Below, piece after piece: positions 11,013 through 19,795 of a stretch of 64,000 bases of DNA (position 1 is the stretch's first letter; each line of letters starts with the position of its first letter). The DNA comes from Panulirus ornatus (Eukaryota > Arthropoda > Malacostraca > Decapoda > Palinuridae). Location: the NCBI RefSeq assembly GCF_036320965.1, contig NC_092225.1, positions 31,452,943 through 31,516,942 of the forward strand, given 5' to 3'. A program made the position numbers and the translations under genes. The notes below the pieces were generated by a model. The model had not been told where the DNA came from. It saw only the letters and a program-made list of their open reading frames with translations, and made no database searches.

Positions 11013-12507
11013 AGAGGTATAAGTTTGTTGAGTATTCCTGGTAAATTATATGGGAGGGTATTGGTTGAGAGGGTGAAGGCATGTACAGAGCATCAGATTG
11101 GGGAAGAGCAGTGTGGTTTCAAAAGTGGTAGAGGATGTGTGGATCAGGTGTTTGCTTTGAAGAATGTATGTGAGAAATACTTAGAAAAGCAAATGGATTT
11201 GTATGTAGCATTTATGGATCTGGAGAAGGCACATGATAGAGTTGTTAGAGATGCTCTGTGGAAGGTATTAAGAATATATGGTGTGGGAGGAAAGTTGTTA
11301 GAAGCAGTGAAAAGTTTTTATCGAGGATGTAAGGCATGTGTACGTGTAGGAAGAGAGGAAAGTGATTGGTTCTCAGTGAATGTAGGTTTGCGGCAGGGGT
11401 GTGTGATGTCTCCATGGTTGTTTAATTTGTTTATGGATGGAGTTGTTAGGGAGGTAAATGCAAGAGTTTTGGAAAGAGGGGCAAGTATGAAGTCTGTTGG
11501 GGATGAGAGAGCTTGGGAAGTGAGTCAGTTGTTGTTCGCTGATGATACAGCGCTGGTGGCTGATTCATGTGAGAAACTGCAGAAGCTGGTGACTGAGTTT
11601 GGTAAAGTGTGTGGAAGAAGAAAGTTAAGAGTAAATGTGAATAAGAGCAAGGTTATTAGGTACAGTAGGGTTGAGGGTCAAGTCAATTGGGAGGTAAGTT
11701 TGAATGGAGAAAAGCTGGAGGAAGTGAAGTGTTTTAGATATCTGGGAGTGGATCTGGCAGCGGATGGAACCATGGAAGCGGAAGTGGATCATAGGGTGGG
11801 GGAGGGGGCGAAAATTCTGGGGGCCTTGAAGAATGTGTGGAAGTCGAGAACATTATCTCGGAAAGCAAAAATGGGTATGTTTTGAAGGAATAGTGGTTCC
11901 AACAATGTTGTATGGTTGCGAGGCATGGGCTATGGATAGAGTTGTGCGCAGGAGGATGGATGTGCTGGAAATGAGATGTTTGAGGACAATGTGTGGTGTA
12001 AGGTGGTTTGATCGAGTGAGTAACGTAAGGGTAAGAGAGATGTGTGGAAATAAAAAGAGCGTGGTTGAGAGAGCAGAAGAGGGTGTTTTGAAGTGGTTTG
12101 GGCACATGGAGAGAATGAGTGAGGAAAGATTGACCAAGAGGATATATGTGTCGGAGGTGGAGGGAACGAGGAGAAGAGGGAGACCAAATTGAGGTGGAAA
12201 GATGGAGTGAAAAAGATTTTGTGTGATCGGGGCCTGAACATGCAGGAGGGTGAAAGGAGGGCAAGGAATAGAGTGAATTGGATCGATGTGGTATACCGGG
12301 GTTGACGTGCTGTCAGTGGATTGAATCAGGGCATGTGAAGCGTCTGGGGTAAACCATGGAAAGCTGTGTAGGTATGTATATTTGCGTGTGTGGACGTATG
12401 TATATACATGTGTATGGGGGGGGTTGGGCCATTTCTTTCGTCTGTTTCCTTGCGCTACCTCACAAACGCGGGAGACAGCGACAAAGTATAATAATATAAA
12501 AAAAAAA
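11013..12507 (+). mobile_element. LINE-A copy inside the tandem array, short 3' UTR
   Basis: 5'-truncated at the GISLLSIPGKLYG segment of RT. The frame is open for 286 codons (11025-11885), with the FADD box near 11540. A T-run gain near 11880 then shifts it, and a G loss near 12190 shifts it again. C-terminal VVYRG end at about 12302. Short-type 3' UTR ending in poly-A rather than (AT)n. The array resumes at 12508, so the element split one unit. KAYD reads KAHD here (motif A neighbour changed). Confidence 0.85.
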
Positions 12508-12704
12508 AGAAGCTAGGCATGGGGCCTATTCTTAATGCTGAATATGATTTTGATGTTGATTTATTGTTTTGGGATCATTAACTCCTGTAATTGAAAAAAA
12601 ATTATTATTACAAATTTTAAGATATTTCATGATTATTCATTTCAAAGTTTTTCAGTATTTTTGGGTAGAAGAAGCAGTTTCAGACATTTTTCATCATTTA
12701 AAGA
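12508..12704 (+). repeat. Right end of ~300-bp tandem array
   Basis: Continues the unit interrupted at 11012, with CATGGGGCCTATTCTTAATG and CTGAATATGATTTTGATG, and decays after TTTTTCATCATTTAAAG. Confidence 0.65.
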
Positions 12705-13250
12705 AAAGCTTCTGAGTGATTGGGGCCTGAACATGCAGGAGGGTGAAAGGCGTGCAAGGAATAGAGTGAATTAGAACGATGTGGTATACCGGGGTCAACA
12801 TGGTGTCAATGGATTGAACCAGGGCATGTGAAGCGTCTGGGGTAAACCATGGAAAGTTCTGTGGGGCCTGGATGTGGAAAGGGAGCTGTGGTTTCGATGC
12901 ATTATTACATGACAGCTAGAGACTGAGTGTGAACAGATGTGGCCTTTGTTGTCTTTTCCTAGCACTACCTCATACACATGAGGGGGGGAGAGGGTTGTTA
13001 TTTCATGTGTGGCGAGATGGCGATGGGAATGAATAAAGGCAGACTATGAATTATGTACATGTGTATATATGTATATGTCTTTGTGTGTGTATATATATAT
13101 GTATATGTTGAGATGTATAGGTATGTATATTTGCGTGTGTGGACGTGTATGTATATATATGTGTATGTGGGTGGGTTGGGCCATTCTTTCATCTGTTTCC
13201 TTGCACTACCTCACTAACATGGGAGACAGCGACAAAGCAAAATAAATAAT
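12705..13250 (+). mobile_element. LINE-A 3' fragment, long 3' UTR
   Basis: Only the last ~40 codons ([13 protein letters not shown] region, with a stop) and a long-type 3' UTR. It ends in CAAAGCAAAATAAATAATATAG. It lies directly beside the tandem array. Confidence 0.75.
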
Positions 13251-13261
13251 ATAGTATTTTT

Positions 13262-13407
13262 ATAATCATACGTAACTGCTGTTTCCTGCATCAGCAAGGT
13301 TCCGCCAGGAAACAGATGAAGAATGGCCCATCCACACATATACACATATATATACATAAACGCTCATACATACGCATATACATACATATACATATATTCC
13401 TGTGAGT
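13262..13407 (-). mobile_element. Old LINE-A 3' tail, left of Penelope-like insertion
   Basis: Diverged terminal module: CTGTTTCCTGCATCAGC, GGAAACAGATGAAGAATGGC and a TATACA-rich tract. The matching inner part of the tail lies at 13953 onward, across the Penelope-like fragment. Confidence 0.55.
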
Positions 13408-13952
13408 CCACAGGGAAAATGAAACGCAATAAGTTCCCAAGTGCACTTTCGTGTAATAATTGTATCATCGGGGGGATACAAGAAAGAAATGTATGTCAGC
13501 TGATGTACAACAAAGAGACGTAGATAGGACACCTTATGGTAAACGAGTGATTGTCCAAGACAGATGACGAGCATATCATAAACTTATAATGTGGACAAGA
13601 AGGGGAAATTGTTTACAAATTTTATCAGCAATAAAGCTATCCACTTTGTATAGACCTTCACTAATATTAAGGTTGTAATTCTTTGTGTATTTGATAATAG
13701 AAGATTCAATGATATTTCTTGTGGTACTGGAGTTAGAGTTAATAACTGAGATAGCATTACTCCAGTCATTACAATGATCGTAGTTTTTAATGTGATTAAA
13801 CAAGGCATATGATTCTTGTCTGTTCTTATACTATATTTATGTTGCTTGAGTCTAACAGAAAGATCCTTACCAGTCTGCTCAACATAAAACTTATCACAAT
13901 TTCCACATGGCACTTTATAGATGCATCCAGGAGAATTTTCTGGCACTTTCTC
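13408..13952 (-). mobile_element. Penelope-like element fragment with GIY-YIG remnant
   Basis: The minus strand encodes, in two overlapping frames, PGCIYKVPCGNCDKFYVEQTG followed by KDLSVRLKQHKYSIR, then (shifted) LFNHIKNYDHCNDWSNAIS and a KYTKNYNLNISEGLYKVDSF tail. This matches the C-terminal GIY-YIG endonuclease of Penelope-like retroelements. The usual YIGQTG reads YVEQTG and the frame is broken, so it is inactive. It appears inserted in an old LINE-A 3' UTR. Confidence 0.7.
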
Positions 13953-14280
13953 GCCCCATAGGAAGGAGCATCACTACCCTCTCCTTCAGTGAGGTAGCGC
14001 CAGAAAAACTGACGCAGTAGGCCACATTCATTCGCACTCAGTCTCTGGCTGTCACCTGTAATGCACTGAAACCACATCTCCCTATCCACACCCATGCCCC
14101 ACAGACCTTTCCATGGTTTACTGCGGACGTTTCACATGCTGTGGTTCAGTCCAGTGACAGCACATTGACCCCAGTATACCACATTGTTCCAAGTCACTCT
14201 ATTCTGTGCATATCTTTCACCCTTCTACTGTTCAGGCTCCAGTCACTGAAAAACATTTTCACTCCCCTTGCCTGATCCAG
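13953..14280 (-). mobile_element. Old LINE-A 3' UTR, right of Penelope-like insertion
   Basis: Strongly diverged long-type UTR (GAGGTAGCGCCAGAAAA, CACTCAGTCTCTGGCTGTCA, CCTTTCCATGGTTTACTGC) and the last codons of the frame. It is among the oldest LINE-A remnants in the window. Confidence 0.65.
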
Positions 14281-14334
14281 GCACCCATTTACTTTAACAA
14301 CCCATTGGGATGAATGAATAGCTGGGTTGACTGT

Positions 14335-14440
14335 AGACTGACTACCTCAACCAGGATTTGAACCTATGCGCTTGACCCTGAGTGTCCCATGAATGCTTAA
14401 CAGTCAGAAATGGTAACCACTACACCACAAAAGTCTATGA
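14335..14440 (-). mobile_element. tRNA-like sequence, probable SINE head
   Basis: Minus strand reads GTGGTGTAGTGGTTACCATT (A-box-like) and, about 50 nt later, GGTTCAAATCCTGG, a near-perfect pol III B box. It does not fold into an obvious complete cloverleaf and lacks a clear acceptor stem, so a tRNA-derived SINE or tRNA pseudogene is more likely than a functional tRNA. Confidence 0.5.
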
Positions 14441-15307
14441 TCAATGATGCGTTGAATTCATATTTTTTGGAAAAACTGTGAAGTGGGGCTACCATAATTA
14501 CTACGAAATTTGTCTTGCATTCATGCTTACCATTCCTACTAAGATAACACTAGTGGTATTGGTCATATCAAAATTCATGAAACCCATCTGTTCACACAGA
14601 TCACTTCATATCTGTCTAATTCCCCTTCTGTAAAGCTGTCTATCTATTAATGTGTAGGTTGCAGGTTTGATGTCCAAAACTTTAATATTCTAATTGTGAT
14701 ATTGAGAAGATATTCCTTCTTGAGAACTTGTAAATGTTTATTGCCAATCCTCATGTTGACACATCCCATAAAGATGTGTTGTCATTTTTTTATTATGATT
14801 TGAACTGATGTAAACTTCAGTTGTTATAATTCTGAACTAAAGCTAGTAGACTGCTGCTTCATGGTCTCTTGTCATAATGAATGTATTTTTTAATTATGAT
14901 TCTGTTCAACCACTCAGCCATATATAATTTTTCAAAATTGTTTCAAAATTGTTTCAAAATTCATGCAATTCAAAAAAATCACAATAGACTCTCAAGTAAA
15001 TCTAAAATATTCATTAGTCGCACATTTTGAGCAGTGTGTTTTCTCAGTATCATTATGTAGCTTTCATGATTTTACTGTCTTTTTGCACATCAACCAAATT
15101 AGCTTGCCAAGGATTTCCACAATATAAGCTTAGATTCTCATCTCAGGTTTGTATTTATTAGGTAGATGTTAGATATTCATGCTGTGCTGACCTGACTTTT
15201 TTCATACTTCTAAAGTGGACAGTCCATATTTTATCATGAACTCGTTTTCATCTGAAAAGCCTGTTCAAGGATTATCATTCTTTTAGCCTACTCTGTACCT
15301 CTGCCAG
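14441..15307 (+). other. AT-rich intron sequence, no feature seen
   Basis: Mostly unique. A short local repeat, TTTCAAAATTG three times, is present at 14930-14962. It ends in the pyrimidine-containing acceptor of the next POPDC exon. Confidence 0.5.
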
Positions 15308-15448
15308 GTGTCAGCGACAGCCATTGAAGATTCCAGGGTATTGATCTGGCACCGGGACAAGCTCAAACTCACCATAATGGGGGACCAATTCCTGCAAGCC
15401 GTGTTTGACCACATCTTAGGCCGTGATGTGGTCAAGAAACTCATGCAG
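15308..15448 (+). CDS. POPDC: Popeye domain-containing protein, exon after FQ|V junction
   Basis: 141 nt, 47 codons, phase 0 at both ends. It reads VSATAIEDSRVLIWHRDKLK, then LTIMGDQFLQAVFDHILGRD and VVKKLMQ. This is the second half of the Popeye domain: the V-S after FQ is the family's FQV(T/S) motif, followed by the ED(S/C)R...W.R(D/E)KL block and a (L/I)(L/I)G(R/K)D(V/I)..KL helix. Flanks are CTCTGCCAG on the left and CAG|GTAATT on the right. The length and content continue the upstream exon without gap. The C-terminal exons are not confidently located. Confidence 0.88.
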
Positions 15449-15546
15449 GTAATTTTCTGTCCTTGTTCTGGGAGGAGGCACCAACCATTCTCATTCTTGA
15501 GTAATTTCTCTGACATTGGTTTATCTTTTCTTGTTATATTTTTCAG
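15449..15546 (+). other. Possible short intron
   Basis: 98 nt from GTAATT to TATATTTTTCAG. Its acceptor has a good pyrimidine tract. If it is not removed, translation would read on 40 codons to a TAG at 15566. Confidence 0.35.
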
Positions 15547-15557
15547 ATTAACTCTTG
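15547..15557 (+). CDS. Candidate 11-nt micro-exon
   Basis: ATTAACTCTTG between TTTTTCAG and GTAGGG. Joined to the phase-0 end of the preceding exon it adds I-N-S plus two bases, exactly the phase that the candidate exon at 45316 needs. Speculative; supported only by splice signals and frame. Confidence 0.2.
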
Positions 15558-15852
15558 GTAGGGAATAGTTCATTCATTTTTTTTTTTTTATATTTTATGC
15601 AGTGTTAGCTCCAATAACTGCACCAGAGCACACTACAGATGGTTATGATAAGGTTTACTAATCTCATAAACATTGAGTATTACACTCAGTAGCACATTAA
15701 TTGCATTGTAAGTAAATAAGACATGAAACTACTGCAGGAAACTATAAACTGTAAGATCAGGTTAATAGTTCTTATTTCTTTGCTTTTAAGATTTTAGTTA
15801 GTATTCAAAATTAATTTTCACTTAATAGCTTTAATTGTGCGCTTGAGAAAAA
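15558..15852. other. AT-rich unique sequence
   Basis: No open frame, repeat or RNA gene recognised before the LINE-A fragment. Confidence 0.5.
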
Positions 15853-16683
15853 ATAATTGGTGTACATGGGGTGTTCAGTGTTGTAAATTAAAATTGTGAA
15901 GAGCTTGTAGATTTTTGTGCTGAAAAAGGACTGGTGATTGGGAATACCTGGTTTAAAAAGAGAGATATACGTAAGTATACATATGTGAGTAGGAGAGATG
16001 GCCAGAGAGCATTATTGGATTACGTGGTAATTGATAGGTGCGTGAAAGAGAGACTTTTGGATGTTAATGTGCTGAGAGGTGCAACTGGAAGGATGTCTCA
16101 TCATTATCTTGTGGAGGCAAAGGTGAAGATTTGTAGAGGTTTTCAGAAAAGAAGAGAGAATGTTAGGGTGAAGAGAGTGGTGAGAGTAAGTTAGCTTGGA
16201 AAGGAGACTTGTGTGAGGAAGTACCAGGAGAGACTGAGTGCAAAATGGAAAAAGGAGAAAGCAAAGGATGTGAGGAGAGTGGGGGAGGAATGGGATGTGT
16301 TTAGGGAAGCAGTGATGGCTTGCGCTAATATGCTTGTGGCATGAGAAAGGTGGGAGGTGGGCAGATTAGAAAGGGTAGTGAGTGGTGGGATGAAGAAGTA
16401 AGATTATTAGTGAAAGAGAAGAGAGAAGCATTTGGACGATTTTTGCAGGTAAATAGTGCAGATGACTTAGAGATTTATAAAGGAAAGAGGCAGGAGGTCA
16501 AGAGAAAGGTGCAAGGGGTGAAAAGGAGGGCAAATGAGAGTTGGTGTGAGAGAGTATCATTAAATTTTAGGGAGAATAAAAAGATGTTTTGGAAGGAGGT
16601 ACATAAAGTGCGTGAGACAAGAGAACAAATGGGAACAATGGTGAAGGGTGGCTAATGGGGAGGTAATAACAAGTAGTGGTGAT
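15853..16683 (+). mobile_element. LINE-A endonuclease-linker fragment, head of a chimera
   Basis: Starts in EN at IIGVHGVFSVVN and carries LVIGNTWFKKRDI, LLDYVVIDRC and MSHHYLVEAKV (the usual SDH is SHH). It then has the linker down to GEVITSSGD (16648-16683), with a stop near 16193 and a frame loss near 16330. It is joined at 16683/16684 to RT in reverse. No 3' tail. Confidence 0.75.
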
Positions 16684-17834
16684 GCCAAATCCACTCCCAG
16701 ATATCTAAAACACTTCACTTCCTCCAGTTTTTCTCCACTCAAACTTACCTCCCAATTGACTTGTCCCTCAACCCTACTGTACCTAATAACCTTGCTCATA
16801 TTCACATTTACTCTCAGCTTTCTTCTTTCACACACTTTACCAAACTCAGTCACCAACTTCTGCAGTATGTCATCCGAATCAGGCACCAGCGCTGTATCAT
16901 CAGCAAACAACAATTGACTCTCTTCCCAAGCTCTCTTATCCACAATAGACTGCATACTTGCCCCTCTCTCCAAAACTCTTGCATTCACCTCCCTAACAAC
17001 CCCATCCATAAACAAATTAAACAACCATGGAGACATCACGCACTTCTGCCGCAAACCGACATTCACTGAGAACCAATCACTTTCCTCTCTTCCTACTCGT
17101 ACACATGCCTTACATCCTCGATAAAAACTTTCCACTGCTTCTAACAACTTGCCTCCCACACCATGTATTCTTAATACCTTCCACAGAGCATCTATATCAA
17201 CTCTATCATATGCCTTCTCCAGATCCTTAAATGCTACTTGCAAATCTGTTTGCTTTTATAAGTATTTCTCACGTACATTCTTCAAAGCAAACACCTGATC
17301 CACACATCCTCTACCACTTCTGAAACCACACTGCTCTTTCCCAATATGATGATCTGTACATGCCTTCACCCTCTCAATCAATACCCTCCCATATAATTTC
17401 CCAGGAATACTCAACAAACTTATACCTCTCTAATTTGAGCACTCACTTTTATCCCCTTTGCCTTTGTACAGTGGCACTATGTAAGAATTCCGCCAATCCT
17501 CAGGCACCTCACCATGAGTCATACATACATTAAATAACCTTCCCAACCAGTCAACAACACAGTCACCCCCTTTTTTAATAAACTCCACTGCAATACCATC
17601 CAAACCCGCCACCTTGCCGGCTTTCATCTTCCGCAAAGCTTTTACTACCTCTTCTCTGTTTACCAAATCATTCTCCCTAACCCTCTCACTTTGCACACCA
17701 CCTCGACCAAAACACCCTATATCTGCCACTCTATCATCAAACCCATGTAACAAACCTTCAAAATACTCTCTCCATCTCCTTCTCACATCACCACTACTTG
17801 TCATCACCTCCCCATTTGCCCCCTTCACTGATGT
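16684..17834 (-). mobile_element. LINE-A RT fragment, inverted tail of the chimera
   Basis: Read from 17834 down: TSVKGANGEVMTSSGDVRRR, RT fingers, VPLYKGKGDKSECSN (with a stop just after), MQVAFKDLEKAYDRVD (motif A, with FMD replaced by FKD) and LFADDTALVPD (motif C). It ends at YLGVDLA (16684). Its KGANGEV-TSSGD start overlaps the end of the plus-strand partner. Immediately followed by the SINE fold-back at 17835. Confidence 0.75.
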
Positions 17835-18102
17835 GAGCAACAGGGTCTACACCAGTCTTTTCCCAACATGTGCACATAGCCAACAGATAGCATTTTACCG
17901 AACCTAACTGTACAATGCCTGTAGCAGAGGGGTCCCGGTTTGATCCTGGCTGTTCGAGGTTTTTATGTTCTATGAAGGTGCGCATTCCTATGCACTTTGT
18001 TCGTATTCATATACCTCCGCGTTGTGCAGTTAGGTTCGGTAAAATGCTATCTGCTGGCTGGGTGCGCCTTTTGGGAAATGACTGGTGTAAACCCCATTGC
18101 TC
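17835..18102. repeat. Inverted repeat (79-nt arms, 110-nt spacer) in SINE-like DNA
   Basis: Left arm 17835-17913 (GAGCAACAGGGTCTACACC... AACCTAACTGTAC) is the reverse complement, at roughly 85% identity, of the right arm 18024-18102 (GTGCAGTTAGGTTCGG... CCCCATTGCTC). The spacer holds a GGTTTGATCCTGG B-box-like motif near 17937. Confidence 0.85.
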
Positions 18103-18282
18103 ACCAGTGCGAGACGAAGGGTATTCGAGTACATAGTATTCGAATAGTTATTTCCTATTAGCCAGGCATATACCCTAGCAGTAGCATTCCCACCTGCGGC
18201 ACAGTGGTCCTGGGTTCGATCCTGGCTGTTGGAGGTTTGTATGTACTATGTTCTATGAAGGTGCGCGTTGCTATGCACTTTG

Positions 18283-18285
<3 letters not shown>
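17914..18285 (+). mobile_element. tRNA-like SINE, two partial copies
   Basis: Two direct copies of a module with a pol III B-box-like site followed by GCTGTT(C/G)GAGGTTT, TGTTCTATGAAGGTGCGC and CTATGCACTTTGTTC: one at 17914-18004 (GGTTTGATCCTGG), one at 18180-18285 (GGTTCGATCCTGG). The second runs into (AT)n. Family not recognised by name; tRNA-derived SINE is an inference. Confidence 0.5.

Positions 18286-18365
<80 letters not shown>
18286..18365. repeat. (AT)n array
   Basis: About 40 AT units with one GTATAT interruption. Joins the SINE to the 3' end of a minus-strand LINE-A. Confidence 0.95.
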
Positions 18366-18381
<16 letters not shown>

Positions 18382-19627
18382 GCTTTGTCGCTGTCTCCCG
18401 CGTTTGCGAGGTAGCGCAAGGAAACAGATGAAAGAAATGGCCCAACCCACCCCCATACACATGCCTTGATTCAATCCACTGACAGCACGTCAACCCCGGT
18501 ATACCACATCGCTCCAATTCACTCTATTCTTTGCCCTCCTTTCACCCTCCTGCATGTTCAGGCCCCGATCACACAAAATCTTTTTCACTCCATCCCTCCA
18601 CCTCCAATTTGGACTCCCTCTTCTCCTCGTTCCCTCCACCTCCGACACATATATCCTCTTCGTCAATCTTTCCTCACTCATTCTCTCCATGTGACCAGAC
18701 CATTTCAAAACACCCTCTTCTGCTCTCTCAACCACGCTCTTTTTATTTCCACACATCTCTCTTACCCTTACGTTACTTACTCGATCAAACCACCTCACAC
18801 CACACATTGTCCTCAAACATCTCATTTCCAGCACATCCATCCTCCTGTGCACAACTCTATCCATAGTCCACGCCTCACAACCATACAACATTGTTGGAAC
18901 CACTATTCCTTCAAACATACCCATTTTTGCTTTCCGAGATAATGTTCTCGACTTCCACACATTCTTCAAGGCTCCCAGAATTTTCGCCCCCTCCCCCACC
19001 CTATGATCCACTTCCGCTTCCATGGTTCCATCCGCTGCCAGATCCACTCCCAGATATCTAAAACACTTCACTTCCTCCAGTTTTTCTCCATTCAAACTCA
19101 CCTCCCAATTGAATTGACCCTCAACCCTACTGTACCTAATAACCTTGCTCTTATTCACATTTACTCTTAACTTTCTTCTTTCACACACTTTACCAAACTC
19201 AGTCACCAGCTTCTGCAGTTTCTCACATGAATCAGCCACCAGCGCTGTATCATCAGCGAACAACAACTGACTCACTTCCCAAGCTCTCTCATCCCCAACA
19301 GACTTCATACTTGCCCCTCTTTCCAAAACTCTTGCATTCACCTCCCTAACAACCCCATCCATAAACAAATTAGACAACCATGGAGACATCACACACCCCT
19401 GCCGCAAACTTACATTCACTGAGAACCAATCACTTTCCTCTCTTCCTACACGTACACATGCCTTACATCCTCGATAAAAACTTTTCACTGCTTCTAACAA
19501 CTTGCCTCCCACACCATATATTCTTAATACCTTCCACAGAGCATCTCTATCAACTCTATCATATGCCTTCTCCAGATCCATAAATGCTACATACAAATCC
19601 ATTTGCTTTTCTAAGTATTTCTCACAT
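18366..19627 (-). mobile_element. LINE-A copy with very short 3' UTR
   Basis: 370 open codons (18490-19602), from MDLYVAFMDLEKAYDR through LFADDTALVAD to VVYRG. The 3' UTR is shorter than the short form: CCATACACATG joins directly to CCTTGATTCAATCC, removing about 115 bp between two CATGTG-type motifs. Cut at NVCEKYLEK on the 5' side. Confidence 0.85.
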
Positions 19628-19636
19628 ATATATATA

Positions 19637-19786
19637 TTCTTTCTTTCTTTCTTTCATACTATTCGCCATTTCCCGCATTAGCAAGGTAGTGTTAAGAACA
19701 GAGGACTGGGCCTTTGAGGGAATATCCTCACCAGGCCCCCTTCTCTGTTCCTTCCTTTTTTTTTTTTTCGCTGTTTCCCGCATTTT
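19637..19786 (-). mobile_element. Element B, truncated
   Basis: Right half only: (CTTT)n, ACTATTCGCCATTTCCCGC, the CAGAGGACTGGGCCTTTGAG block and CTCTGTTCCTTCC, then a T-run and a stray CGCTGTTTCCCGCATTTTT. Confidence 0.7.
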
Positions 19787-19795
19787 TGATATATA

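Larger units (their letters stand above)
6996..15307 (+). other. POPDC intron, 8.3 kb, filled with repeats
   Basis: Starts GTATGT and ends CTGTACCTCTGCCAG. It contains the 20-bp minisatellite, the ~300-bp tandem array, three plus- or minus-strand LINE-A insertions, a Penelope-like fragment inside an old LINE-A tail, and a tRNA-like SINE. The remainder is AT-rich with no recognised exon. Confidence 0.7.

Noticed and set aside
12705..14280. Bacterial-type operons, CRISPR, phage or toxin genes anywhere in the window
   Set aside because: None seen; introns, LINEs and microsatellites mark the whole window as eukaryotic.
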